Shown here: positions 17,672 through 27,154 of the stretch, piece after piece
Layout: every line of letters starts with the position of its first letter
How positions within the stretch are numbered: the stretch's first letter is position 1
DNA from: JAUIET01 sp039111475
GTDB taxonomy: Bacteria > Pseudomonadota > Gammaproteobacteria > Pseudomonadales > JAUIET01
Direction: 5' to 3'
NCBI GenBank assembly: GCA_039111475.1
Contig: JBCCIP010000026.1
Span: forward strand, 1 to 64,000
Length of the DNA stretch: 64,000 bases
Translations under genes and position numbers: made by a program
The notes under the pieces: generated by a model
What the model was told of the DNA's origin: nothing
Seen by the model: only the letters and a program-made list of their open reading frames with translations
Database searches by the model: none

Positions 17672-20600
17672 CTAATCCGCAATAAAGCGCACATTGTCTA
17701 TCAATGCGTAGTGCACCGGTTGTACCGATGGATTGTAAACAGAATTGACATAGCGCCATTCAATTTGGTGTACGCCTGCCTCAGCAATGCTAATGGATGC
17801 TTCCGACCATTGCCTGCCTAGTGCAACATATTCTACGCGTATTCCATCTACATAAATGTGCAGCGTCCCTCTAGAATCGCTTTCAATAGCCTTGGCATCG
17901 AATGTGAGAGTGCCGGCGCCAAACAAGCCTTCAAAGAAAGTACTGCTTTCGAATGAACCTTCGCCCGTGCCCGACAATAAGCTTTGATCTCCTTCAGTGG
18001 CGTCAAAGTCCACAACTTGCCATGTTGATTCATCGCTGGTCCAGCCGTTGGGCAATGATTCTGATTCAAACGATTCCAACATGTCGACGATGGCATTGGC
18101 AGGTAGGCTGCTTGCATCGTTTGGGTCAGAGTTGTACTCGTTCGCTTCTGCAAAGTCAGAAAACGAATCTCCATCGCTGTCTTCGTTGTTTGGCATAGTG
18201 AAATGCAGTGTTAATTCATCAATATCGCTCAAGCCGTCGTCATCGGTGTCGCTGTAATCCGGGCGCGTGTTATCGGTTTGCACTTCATCGAAATCTGAAA
18301 TGCCGTCGGAATCAGTGTCGCTTGAGCGCGGATTTACACCGGCCAGATATTCCTCAAAGTTATTCAACCCGTCGTCGTCAGCATCAGTAGTTGCATCACT
18401 AGGGTCGCTGTCATCCAGATCATGCTTTCGCTCCCACCAGGTGGGTAGGCTATCGCGGTCCAGATCTTGACTCACATCTATCGCAACAACACTGTTGCTC
18501 TGGCTAATCAGTACTTTCCCTTCGCTGTACGACAAATAGCCAATAGCGTCGTGCTCCCACACTGCGTCACCGCTGTCGATAGAAATTGCCCAGGTCTTCT
18601 GGCCACCTGAAACAATGACATGGCTGCGAAACGCAATCAAGTTGTTGTAAAGCTCTGCGCCATTCGGTGGGCTCCAGACCCATAAAGTGCGGCCGGTAAA
18701 CTCATCCAATACGAATAGCACGCCGCGAATAATAAGAAATACTTTCCCCTGGCCTATCGCTACATACTCTGAAAGCCCAATATCCCTGCTCCAGCGAGGT
18801 TGCAGCAATGTTGAATCAAACGCGCGTAAGGTGGAATTCTCGAATAGTATGAGACTGCCTGATTTACTCAGAGTCAAACCAGCTGGACTAACGTTGTAGT
18901 ATGGCTGGGTATGAGAGATGTGTTCTGCGTATTCTTCACCGGTATGGCGGTCCAATTTCTTCAGTTGGTATCCATGCACATTGTCACGCTGGTAGACATA
19001 GAGATTGTTTGCATCCGCCGCTGAGCCAAGAGTGCTCTGCGATTGTTCCAAGCTCCACAGCGAGTCTTCAGTGTCTCTGCTAATAGCTTCAGTACGAGTT
19101 TCTCCGTATGTGAACACCTCATTAATCACGTTGTTGTCGGCGAATAATGCGCCAATATTATGCGGTGAGTCTTTCGCATCTGCAGCGCGAACCAGTTCGT
19201 TTCCAGAGCTCACGTCCAGCACGGTCAGTGTTTTACTGAACATATAGTTCTCCATGCGGACATAGCCCGAGAGTACTATTTGGTTCGCGTGATACGCGTA
19301 GCGTTGCACGTCAAGATTGTCGGTCTGCACGGAGTAGCGTTTATCCAGCGTTCCGCTGTCTGCGTCTATGATCTCAATGTCGTAGCCAGGACTTTGCCAG
19401 TTATTTCCAGGCGTGACACGGAACAAGTTTCGGTCGGCAGCGATGGAGCCTTTTGTCTGCAGTGCTCCTCTTTCGTAGCTCTGCGACCAGGCTACCTGGA
19501 AACTGGCCACGTCCAGATCGATTGGGAAATAGGCATTGTTTCCATTATTGGCGTTTTCGCGATACCACGGTTCGATCAGTGGGTGATCGGTACGCTGAGC
19601 ATCAGTACGCTGCGTGAATTCTTCGAAATTACTGTAGCCATCATTGTCATCATCCAGCTCGCCGTCATTTGCGTTCAGAGGATTGAGACCATTCTGTATT
19701 TCCCATCCGTCGCCCATGCGATCATTGTCGCTGTCAGCCACAGTGGGCGAACTTGAGTGTGTGTTCACCTCATCACCATCGCTCAAACCGTCGCCGTCAG
19801 TATCCGCAATATTTGGGTCCGACTGATAGGTATTCACCTCTTCTCCGTCGCTGAGCCCGTCGCCGTCAGTGTCAATCGAAGTAACATCGGTTTCAAACAG
19901 GTATTCCTGCAGGTTGCTTAGATTGTCTAGGTCGCTGTCCAGGTCTGCATCCAGTGCATCGTTGTCATTAAAACCATTTTGCTCCTCCCACCAGCTAGGC
20001 ATGCCGTCACCGTCGGCATCGCCCATGTCAAGCGATTCGAATCTTACAGTTTGATCTACTGAGTAGACCGTGACCAGGGAACCATAATCAGCGAGTAACG
20101 CCAGTGGCTGGTAGTCCAGTTGTAGCTGAAAACGCGGTGTCTGAAAGTCGGAACTCCATTGCGTCAATTCACTGCCGCTTTCCAGATTCTCTAACGTTAT
20201 CAGTGAATCGATCAACCAATTACCAACAAGCGCAGAATTTTCAAAGTCGCGGAGCGTTGCACTATCAGTCGTTCTATTTACCTGACCGGAGTAAGACACC
20301 AATTGTTGGCCGCTGTTGGATATTGCAAACACCGAATTGTATCGATTGTTGAAATTGCTGGCGTCGCCGACAATGGCCTCGAACTGACCCTGAGTATCGA
20401 CGCCGATGCTCTGAATACCATCCCCACTTCCGTACAGGGCCCGAGTTGCCGTATTCCATTTAAGTATTGCCGGTGTGCGACGTCCATGCCATTCATGCCT
20501 GTCTTGTACTAGGCCGCTAGAGATTTCAACGCTAACAACATCATTTGCATCATCAAGGGCTGCGAACAAGTAATTTGCGCTACTCGTAAAACCCCGTATA

Positions 20601-22471
20601 GAGCCGAACGTTTGTGAATGCTCGAGCAAATTGTTAGGTGATGACGGAGTAACTCTTCGAATCTGGCCATCCTCGTAGGCAATGAATAAATCACCGCTGT
20701 TTGCATGGTATGCGATATTACGCGCACCAACCGCAATATCTATCGATGTGTTGCTTTTCAGGCTAATTGACGACAGGTATTGCTCGGTCTTGGTATCCCA
20801 TCTATGTAGCACAGTAGAGCCTGATGCGAGTAAATACACCACGCCGTTGTCGTCTTGTATAACACTTGTGGGATAAAACGGCGTAATTCTACCGCCATGA
20901 TCACAACTTCCACCGCTGCCATGCTCGTCAAGGTAGCACATTGTGTCTACTGGAAAGGCATCGATGCTCAACTCACTGGTGCTGTCGTCGGCGTCGAATT
21001 CGTCATTCCACTGATCAGGATAACCGTCTCTGTCGGTGTCTAAAGATGCCGCAATATCGTCGGGGAAGGCATCGTCCGCGTTTGCCACACCATCACCATC
21101 ACGATCATTATTTGGCTCGTATTCGGTGATATTGTCTGTTTGGTTTAAGGCTTCGAACACGGTTGCGCCGGAGCCTCTTGGAATTATCGCGTTGGGCGTA
21201 TACCAACCTTCGCGAGACACTCTTTCCAAGGGTTCGCCCGAATCGCTGCTGCGCAGCAGACTAAAAGTTGTCGGCCAGCCGCCATTTGACTGCATACTTA
21301 GCAACTCGCCGTTGCTAAGCCAGGTGGCGGGGCCTGCTGTGTTTGGAATCCTGAACGCTACGCTCAAATCACTGGTGTGGTAAACAGACCCGTCTGACAA
21401 AAGAATTTTCGAGCCATCCGGAGATGGCTGCATCCATTCGATGCCGCGATTGCTGGCAACAGTGACACTGAACACTGATTCGTATTCGCCAGTGGCGCTG
21501 ATGCGCATTTTTCGTAGTAAATAGCGGTTATCTGAACTGTTGTAGCCAATGCTATACACGAACCCTGTCGCCGAATCTGACAGGTATTTTCGATACGTAA
21601 TATTGTTCGTTTCTGCGGTTGATAGCAGTTCGCCTTCCGTTGTATAGATTCGCTCCTGGTCACGGTAATGGTAATCCTGTCTTTCATTACCTTGCACGAT
21701 AATGAGTTCGCCATGCACACCCAAAACGTTTGCGTTGAACGCGCGGTCATCAATTGACGTTAGTTGAGTTGGAGTAGCGTCAATGCTGTCGTCGGCGACA
21801 AAGAAAATTCTATTGTTGCCACCCAGATAGAGTAATCCGCCTAAAAGGCTGGAATGTTGAATATCCGTAAAGCTGCCCTCAAAGCGATTGTCCGGTCGAA
21901 CCGGGCTTAGAAACTGCTGAGTGGTGGTTTGATAGCGCAATACTTCGTTAGTGTTTCTCAATGCAATGAGTTGCAGCCCGGAAGCCGTATTGACAATCTC
22001 GGCCGAAATACCGTGCCTTCTCAGCTCATCAAACGCGCAACTATCGTAACTATGGACGCCTTCGCCGGTACATTCTGGGTCATTTGGGCGCATATCCACC
22101 AAATCCAGCACACCATCGTCATCCGCATCGTTTTCACTAAAATTGGCGATCAGCGGCGGCATGGTTTTATACCAGTTATCGCGCACTGTTTCGGCGCTGA
22201 TGTTGTATTGGCATCGGTTTGGTGAATTGGGTATCAAGCAGTTCCGCCAGCCATCAAATTTCCAGCCACGATAGGGAATCGCCCGATAATCGGCCACATA
22301 GGGGCCGCCTATGGTTACTTCGCACGGTGTGTCCAGATGGCTGCAATTGAAGTTGCTGCGATTGTCACTGATCGACCCCTGGCCCGTGACCTCAATCGGA
22401 TGAGTGCATCCATAATGGAAGATGGAAAAAAGCAATACACTGATAATTCTTGTTGCTTTCTGTCTATTCAT
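17672..22471 (-). CDS. Giant lipoprotein with thrombospondin type 3 blocks and beta-propeller-like regions
   Basis: 1599 residues. The signal ends in FHYGC, a lipobox with lipidated Cys at about 22. Residues 25-100 hold a small disulfide domain with GWKFDGW as in bacterial surface repeats. Calcium-binding thrombospondin type 3 repeats (DxDxDGxxD) occur in four blocks: about 105-130, 455-505, 810-945 and 1350-1460. Between them lie three long beta-rich regions with repeated blade-like strands; the third has PQQ-propeller features (LWVWSPPNGAELYNN). The C-terminal 130 residues form a jelly-roll-like domain (FESESLPNGWTSDE). Expected to sit on the outer membrane facing outward; the role is unknown, perhaps adhesion or polymer binding. 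Confidence 0.85.
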   Translation of the reverse strand: MNRQKATRIISVLLFSIFHYGCTHPIEVTGQGSISDNRSNFNCSHLDTPCEVTIGGPYVADYRAIPYRGWKFDGWRNCLIPNSPNRCQYNISAETVRDNWYKTMPPLIANFSENDADDDGVLDLVDMRPNDPECTGEGVHSYDSCAFDELRRHGISAEIVNTASGLQLIALRNTNEVLRYQTTTQQFLSPVRPDNRFEGSFTDIQHSSLLGGLLYLGGNNRIFFVADDSIDATPTQLTSIDDRAFNANVLGVHGELIIVQGNERQDYHYRDQERIYTTEGELLSTAETNNITYRKYLSDSATGFVYSIGYNSSDNRYLLRKMRISATGEYESVFSVTVASNRGIEWMQPSPDGSKILLSDGSVYHTSDLSVAFRIPNTAGPATWLSNGELLSMQSNGGWPTTFSLLRSSDSGEPLERVSREGWYTPNAIIPRGSGATVFEALNQTDNITEYEPNNDRDGDGVANADDAFPDDIAASLDTDRDGYPDQWNDEFDADDSTSELSIDAFPVDTMCYLDEHGSGGSCDHGGRITPFYPTSVIQDDNGVVYLLASGSTVLHRWDTKTEQYLSSISLKSNTSIDIAVGARNIAYHANSGDLFIAYEDGQIRRVTPSSPNNLLEHSQTFGSIRGFTSSANYLFAALDDANDVVSVEISSGLVQDRHEWHGRRTPAILKWNTATRALYGSGDGIQSIGVDTQGQFEAIVGDASNFNNRYNSVFAISNSGQQLVSYSGQVNRTTDSATLRDFENSALVGNWLIDSLITLENLESGSELTQWSSDFQTPRFQLQLDYQPLALLADYGSLVTVYSVDQTVRFESLDMGDADGDGMPSWWEEQNGFNDNDALDADLDSDLDNLSNLQEYLFETDVTSIDTDGDGLSDGEEVNTYQSDPNIADTDGDGLSDGDEVNTHSSSPTVADSDNDRMGDGWEIQNGLNPLNANDGELDDDNDGYSNFEEFTQRTDAQRTDHPLIEPWYRENANNGNNAYFPIDLDVASFQVAWSQSYERGALQTKGSIAADRNLFRVTPGNNWQSPGYDIEIIDADSGTLDKRYSVQTDNLDVQRYAYHANQIVLSGYVRMENYMFSKTLTVLDVSSGNELVRAADAKDSPHNIGALFADNNVINEVFTYGETRTEAISRDTEDSLWSLEQSQSTLGSAADANNLYVYQRDNVHGYQLKKLDRHTGEEYAEHISHTQPYYNVSPAGLTLSKSGSLILFENSTLRAFDSTLLQPRWSRDIGLSEYVAIGQGKVFLIIRGVLFVLDEFTGRTLWVWSPPNGAELYNNLIAFRSHVIVSGGQKTWAISIDSGDAVWEHDAIGYLSYSEGKVLISQSNSVVAIDVSQDLDRDSLPTWWERKHDLDDSDPSDATTDADDDGLNNFEEYLAGVNPRSSDTDSDGISDFDEVQTDNTRPDYSDTDDDGLSDIDELTLHFTMPNNEDSDGDSFSDFAEANEYNSDPNDASSLPANAIVDMLESFESESLPNGWTSDESTWQVVDFDATEGDQSLLSGTGEGSFESSTFFEGLFGAGTLTFDAKAIESDSRGTLHIYVDGIRVEYVALGRQWSEASISIAEAGVHQIEWRYVNSVYNPSVQPVHYALIDNVRFIAD

Positions 22472-22663
22472 GCGCGATTTCTTAGCCTCGGCAGCGCCGA
22501 TTTTTTCAACGCAATGATCAATATATAGTCAATCTAAGACTAGGCTACGGAGCATGTCGCGCAAGTACAGAAGTGTTATCAGCGATAAGCGGCGGGCCTA
22601 AATAGAAACTGATACTAGGTCAGTTGACCGCGGATGTGCCTAAGAAACAGTGTTGCCAGTCCG

Positions 22664-24292
22664 CTAATTGAGGGTTGACTCGTTATTATTCGGCATTAGA
22701 AATTCACACAATTCTGCTTGTGGTGCTGAGATAGGCTCAGTGATAACGTCCAACTTTTGCACCACCCTATTTTTATCATTGTAAGCCGGCCAAGCGGGCA
22801 AGCTCTTACCATTGGGGTTGCCTGTTTTTATAAAGTTCAGCCAATAGCCCACCATGGTATTCGTTAGATCAATGTCTGACGCGCCGGTAGGCAACCAGTC
22901 ATCATGGGTATTGAGCATATACGGTATTTCCGCGCCATGGTAGGCGCGTAAGGCATCACCTCCTGGTCCCTCTCTGGAGCGGGAGAAATGGTAAACCCAA
23001 GATTGACCTTGTTGTTCCGCATTCTTCGCGGCCATGTAGTAGCCGCCACACCTAAAAAATTGGCTGCCGACCAGCTTGTCCATGCGGCTTCGAGCGGAAT
23101 CATAGGGCGCTAATAGCTCATTGATTCTCCCATGATCTGAATTAGGCAATTCTTCCGCTAGCCACGCATCTATGTTCGCCTGGGTTACGGACGGCTCCAT
23201 ATACATATACCACTCGTCTTCATTGCTGCCGATCAGCATAGAGCGCGGTGTGTTTTTTTTCTGTTCATAGACGTCGAGAACCGTAATTGGCAATACAGAG
23301 CCATCGGCTACTGGGTAGTTATACGCATCTGGATATTTACTGTCTGCCAGTGCTAAAAGCTGCTCGGCTCGAAGTGAGCGAAGATCGGCTAATTGACCTG
23401 CTGAGGAGTTTGTTGGGTCATGCTCTAGCATAGTGCGTGCGATTTGCTGTACATCGCTGAGTGTATGATCATCGTAGAGCTCGAATGATCCACTTTGGTG
23501 TATCGATCGTGTAAACAGTTTCTGAGCATTAGATGCGGCCAGCAGATAACCGATATTGCCAGCGCCAGCAGATTCGCCCGCTAAGGTAATATTATCTGGG
23601 TCGCCGCCAAACGCGGCGGCATTTTCCTTTATCCACTTTAATGCCGCAATTTGATCAAGCAGGCCAAAATTCGCTATGTAAATTTGTTTGTCTGCTGCCA
23701 TGTCCGGGTGCGAGAAATACCCAAAAATACCTAAACGATACGCAATAGAGACCACGATGATGCCTTCGTTCGCTAACGCGGCACCACGATAATTGGGTTC
23801 ATAAGCCCAGCCTGTGGTATTGCCACCCCCGTGAATCCAGACAAGAATTGGCAGTGCTTTGTTTGTGTCGTTTTTCTGATTCGCCGGTGCCCACACATTC
23901 AAGTACAGGCAATCTTCGCTAACGCCGTTCGGTTGTGGCGCCACGTCGGGCGCTTGACCAAACGCCGAGGCAACATCTTCATACCATTCCACACCGCCTC
24001 TGTTTTGCATGCATGCGGGGCCGAATCCGCTTGCATCAATAACATCTTGTGTCGCATCCACAGGCTGTGGCGCACGCCACCGTAAACTGCCCACTGGTGG
24101 TTTGGCGAAGGGTATACCAAGGTATTGCGCAACGCGGGAGTGTTCTTTCGACCATTGGCCCTGAAAAGAGAGGCCAGTTGCCGTTTGTACAACGGGCGTT
24201 GTTTGGGTGTGAAGCGCAGAGCAGCCTAGTAGCGCTGCAACTGCGTAGATGCTTGCAAACCACTTCGACATAGCAACGATAGAAATACGCAT
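22664..24292 (-). CDS. Type B carboxylesterase, lipoprotein
   Basis: 542 residues from the ATG at 24292, chosen because AAGGA lies seven bases before it (another ATG two codons upstream is only one base from that site). The signal AVAALLGCSA carries a lipobox Cys. LGIPFAKPPVGSLRWR, SEDCLYLNVWAP and the nucleophile elbow GESAGAGN (Ser) are the type B carboxylesterase/cholinesterase signatures. The acid is expected at the EDEW region and the His in the RAYHGAEIPYM segment. Hydrolyses carboxylic esters in the periplasm or at the outer membrane; could cleave sterol esters or the lactone/ester products of the oxygenases, which is inference. Confidence 0.92.
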   Translation of the reverse strand: MRISIVAMSKWFASIYAVAALLGCSALHTQTTPVVQTATGLSFQGQWSKEHSRVAQYLGIPFAKPPVGSLRWRAPQPVDATQDVIDASGFGPACMQNRGGVEWYEDVASAFGQAPDVAPQPNGVSEDCLYLNVWAPANQKNDTNKALPILVWIHGGGNTTGWAYEPNYRGAALANEGIIVVSIAYRLGIFGYFSHPDMAADKQIYIANFGLLDQIAALKWIKENAAAFGGDPDNITLAGESAGAGNIGYLLAASNAQKLFTRSIHQSGSFELYDDHTLSDVQQIARTMLEHDPTNSSAGQLADLRSLRAEQLLALADSKYPDAYNYPVADGSVLPITVLDVYEQKKNTPRSMLIGSNEDEWYMYMEPSVTQANIDAWLAEELPNSDHGRINELLAPYDSARSRMDKLVGSQFFRCGGYYMAAKNAEQQGQSWVYHFSRSREGPGGDALRAYHGAEIPYMLNTHDDWLPTGASDIDLTNTMVGYWLNFIKTGNPNGKSLPAWPAYNDKNRVVQKLDVITEPISAPQAELCEFLMPNNNESTLN

Positions 24293-24406
24293 TTTCATGT
24301 CCTTAAGCTCTAGCCTACTTAGTTGCCCATACTACTAGAGTGCCGAATTAGGATTGGGTGTGCAAGCGTTGAGCTAAAGACATAGCGCAGAGCTGCTCAC
24401 CCAATA

Positions 24407-24433
24407 AAAACCCCAGCGAAGGGCTGGGGTTTT
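24407..24433 (-). terminator. Strong intrinsic terminator after the TonB-dependent receptor
   Basis: AAAACCCCAGC pairs with GCTGGGGTTTT around a five-base loop. On the minus strand the stem is followed by TTTTTATT. It separates the receptor from the carboxylesterase, so they are different transcription units. The A/T flanks on both sides may let it act in both directions. Confidence 0.88.
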
Positions 24434-24440
24434 AGGGCTT

Positions 24441-24464
24441 ACAGGGCGCACTGCAGCGCCCTGT
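24441..24464 (-). terminator. Second hairpin in tandem with the terminator
   Basis: ACAGGGCGC and GCGCCCTGT pair perfectly (nine base pairs, six-base loop) directly upstream, in the minus-strand sense, of the intrinsic terminator. It may protect the 3' end of the receptor mRNA or add to termination. Confidence 0.6.
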
Positions 24465-24484
24465 TTACGCGAGAACTTCCTGGG

Positions 24485-26983
24485 TTAGAAGCTGTAACCT
24501 AATCTCATACCAATCGTTCTGGGACGATTCACGGTTACACGTTCGCCGTAGCTGACCGCATTCCTGAATACGTCGCCGCGCTCATCGGTGGCGTTACGCA
24601 CGTAAAGCTCAGCTCGCCAGGCGTCTCTCTCCAAACCTGCCGCAAGATTCACTATTTGGTAGTGACTCTGCTTACGCAGCCGGGTGTTCACCGCACCGCC
24701 GTCAAACAGGTTGTTAAAGCTGCTGCCGGTATAAATATACGCTGCCTGCAGATACCAGTCATTCTCGAAGTGATAACGAGTTGAGAGATTCCCTTTAAAT
24801 TCCGGCACTCGCGGAAGCCTTGTGCCCGTTGTAGCAGTGGGTACAGTATCTGTTGCAGAAACGAAATAATCTTCACTCAATTCTGCATTGATATAGGACG
24901 CCGCACCATTCAGGGTCCAGTTATCTGTAACCATGAAGCTGAAATCAGCCTCTACACCGTCGCTCTCCGCCTGACCAATATTGAAGGTCAGCGTGGTGGG
25001 CGAAATGGAGACATCTAGCCGTGAAAACTGGAAGTCATCCCATTCCTGCATGAACGCTGCCGCATTCAACCGCAGCCGACCATCCATCAGCGTTGATTTT
25101 ATGCCAATCTCCATAGAGGTTAAGAAATCGGGAAGGAAATCACACTGAGCACCGGTAGTATCTTCACGCCCTTGGCCACCGTTATCGGTTGACGTGCCAG
25201 TAGAACAAAAACGGTTTAGGCCGCCGGGACGATAACCTTCTCCCCATGTACCGTACAGCAAAACATCGTCGCTGACCGCCCACTCCAAAGATACCCGATA
25301 TACTTCGTCTTCGGCTTTGGTGACACGATCTTCATCAGCACAGTTGGCACCGTAATTATTCTCCGGCCGCGGTTGGCCATCAAGCTCTTGTTGGAGATAG
25401 TTGGGCGAACCACCACAAGGCCACCACACTGTGCCAGAAAAACCATCGAGAACGGATTCGGCATCAAATGATCGCGCACTGGCAGCAATGGTTACCGTGT
25501 CGGTGATATCATACGCCACCTCACCGAATATTGCTTGCTCGTCGTAGCGGCGTTGGAAATCAGTGGTCCAATAAATATCAGGCCCATCAACTGCCAGCAC
25601 ATTGCCAGTGGCGGCTGCCTGATCTGCCAGGCCTAGCACGTGCCACTCACCATCGTTAGTATCATCTTCATCGGTATCGTAGTAACCGAGCTGCCATCTG
25701 AATCGCTTTTCCGGATCAGAGCTGTAACGAACTTCCAGAGTTTTCTTTTCGTTGGTGCCGTCGTTGCTCCAGACAGTTCGTGGATCCCAGCAGCCATAGA
25801 AAGCCGCGTAACAAGAGTAAAACGCTGCAACGAATCCATCCGGGTTGGCGTTTAAGTCGCTATACAGCGAATAGTCCACGGCAAAGTCTTGTTCACGATC
25901 AAGATCCGCATAGTTGATGGCCAGAGTGCCACCGGCAATTTCGCCCTCCACGTTGATCGACCACTGTGTCCAATTGTCATCCAGTTCGTCAGGTAAAATA
26001 CGAAATACTTTTAGGTCGCCCAGCTCTGGATCATGATCCCAAACGCCGTCAGACTCCAGGTCCTGGTGCATAACAGACGCGGTTGCTGTCCAGGCATCAT
26101 TAATGTCAACCCTGAGTGCTGCCCGCATTCCGACTGTCGTGGCTTCGTTGAAGTTTTCTTCCGCGACATTGCTTCGGTCACCGGGGGTGTAGTTATTGAA
26201 GGTGAAGTCGGGTGCCAGCGCGTCAGCTTGCGCTTGTGTGGCACCGCCAGCCATAAGCCCGTCGCGGATTCGGGCATGCGAAAACGTATGCTCACCTTGA
26301 ATATTATCAATGTAGCCCGGGTCACGCTTGTGGTAAGCGACCAAACGAAATGCCGCAGAGTCAGTAATCGGGATGTTAAGAAAGCCCTCGGTGACATGAC
26401 CAAAATCGCCACTGGTGGGCTGAAAGCCATCAATGTCTATCCCCGCTGAGAACTCGCTTGGGTCGGGCTTGTTAGTGATGATGCGCATCGCACCGGATTG
26501 GGCGTTGGCGCCGAACAGAGTGCCTTGTGGGCCGGCCAGTACTTCGATACGAGACACATCGTATATATGTGGGTTCAGATACTGACTTACCGAGGTAACA
26601 GGCTGCTCGTCAAGATAAATAGCAACACTGGCACTTGCGCCAATTGAGCTTTCACCACCCGAAGAAATACCGCGAATATAAACGTTCGCAGTTCCCGGCC
26701 CGGTGTTGATAAAACTCACATTGGGCAGCATGGTGACGTAATCTTCGATGTCCGTAATCGCGAGATCATCCAGCATCTGACCGTCCAGCACGGACACGGC
26801 CATGGGAATGTCCTGCACACTTTCCGCTCGCTTGGTGGAGGTAACAATGACCTCTTCAAGCATCTGAGAGGCGGCAATAGGCGATAAACCTATGCTGCAA
26901 GCTGTGACTAGCGCTGCCAAGGGTTTACGGCACGCTGTTAATGGCCGCGGCTCATGCACACTTTTACGTTGATCGGTTATCAA
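24485..26983 (-). CDS. TonB-dependent outer-membrane receptor
   Basis: 832 residues. The start is TTG at 26983, supported by AGGAG seven bases upstream. A signal peptide (about 22-40) is followed by EEVIVTSTKR (TonB-box region), then the plug (DIPMAVSVLDGQML ... YVTMLPNVSFINTG ... YIRGISSGG ... GPQGTLFGANAQSGAMRIIT) and a 22-strand barrel ending in the C-terminal aromatic SF. This is the large proteobacterial receptor group often tied to complex organic nutrients rather than siderophores. It sits 171 bases after a TPR-sulfotransferase gene, a pairing common in alpha- and gammaproteobacteria. Ligand unknown. Confidence 0.93.
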   Translation of the reverse strand: MITDQRKSVHEPRPLTACRKPLAALVTACSIGLSPIAASQMLEEVIVTSTKRAESVQDIPMAVSVLDGQMLDDLAITDIEDYVTMLPNVSFINTGPGTANVYIRGISSGGESSIGASASVAIYLDEQPVTSVSQYLNPHIYDVSRIEVLAGPQGTLFGANAQSGAMRIITNKPDPSEFSAGIDIDGFQPTSGDFGHVTEGFLNIPITDSAAFRLVAYHKRDPGYIDNIQGEHTFSHARIRDGLMAGGATQAQADALAPDFTFNNYTPGDRSNVAEENFNEATTVGMRAALRVDINDAWTATASVMHQDLESDGVWDHDPELGDLKVFRILPDELDDNWTQWSINVEGEIAGGTLAINYADLDREQDFAVDYSLYSDLNANPDGFVAAFYSCYAAFYGCWDPRTVWSNDGTNEKKTLEVRYSSDPEKRFRWQLGYYDTDEDDTNDGEWHVLGLADQAAATGNVLAVDGPDIYWTTDFQRRYDEQAIFGEVAYDITDTVTIAASARSFDAESVLDGFSGTVWWPCGGSPNYLQQELDGQPRPENNYGANCADEDRVTKAEDEVYRVSLEWAVSDDVLLYGTWGEGYRPGGLNRFCSTGTSTDNGGQGREDTTGAQCDFLPDFLTSMEIGIKSTLMDGRLRLNAAAFMQEWDDFQFSRLDVSISPTTLTFNIGQAESDGVEADFSFMVTDNWTLNGAASYINAELSEDYFVSATDTVPTATTGTRLPRVPEFKGNLSTRYHFENDWYLQAAYIYTGSSFNNLFDGGAVNTRLRKQSHYQIVNLAAGLERDAWRAELYVRNATDERGDVFRNAVSYGERVTVNRPRTIGMRLGYSF

Positions 26984-27154
26984 GGCTACTCTCCTAAGTC
27001 ATTTTGTGCGATACGCTCATTTATATTTTTCGCCATATACAGGCCTGCACCACTATCGCACGTGCGGGACTGACAAAAATTAGCATGACTGAGAGCGCGA
27101 TGGAAGGGGTGGATAGGTTTTTTTGAGGGTTTACCGAAGCCAGAGACAAGAAAT

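Noticed and set aside
18900..20000. Long plus-strand frames inside the giant lipoprotein gene
   Set aside because: They are antisense shadows; the minus frame carries clear type 3 repeats.
18100..20050. Short tandem repeats that could suggest a CRISPR array
   Set aside because: They are coding repeats (Asp-rich calcium loops), with irregular spacing and no equal spacers.
22526..22542. Dyad TAGTC-N7-GACTA before the giant lipoprotein gene
   Set aside because: Single copy; this type of dyad is expected by chance many times in the window, and no related site was found.
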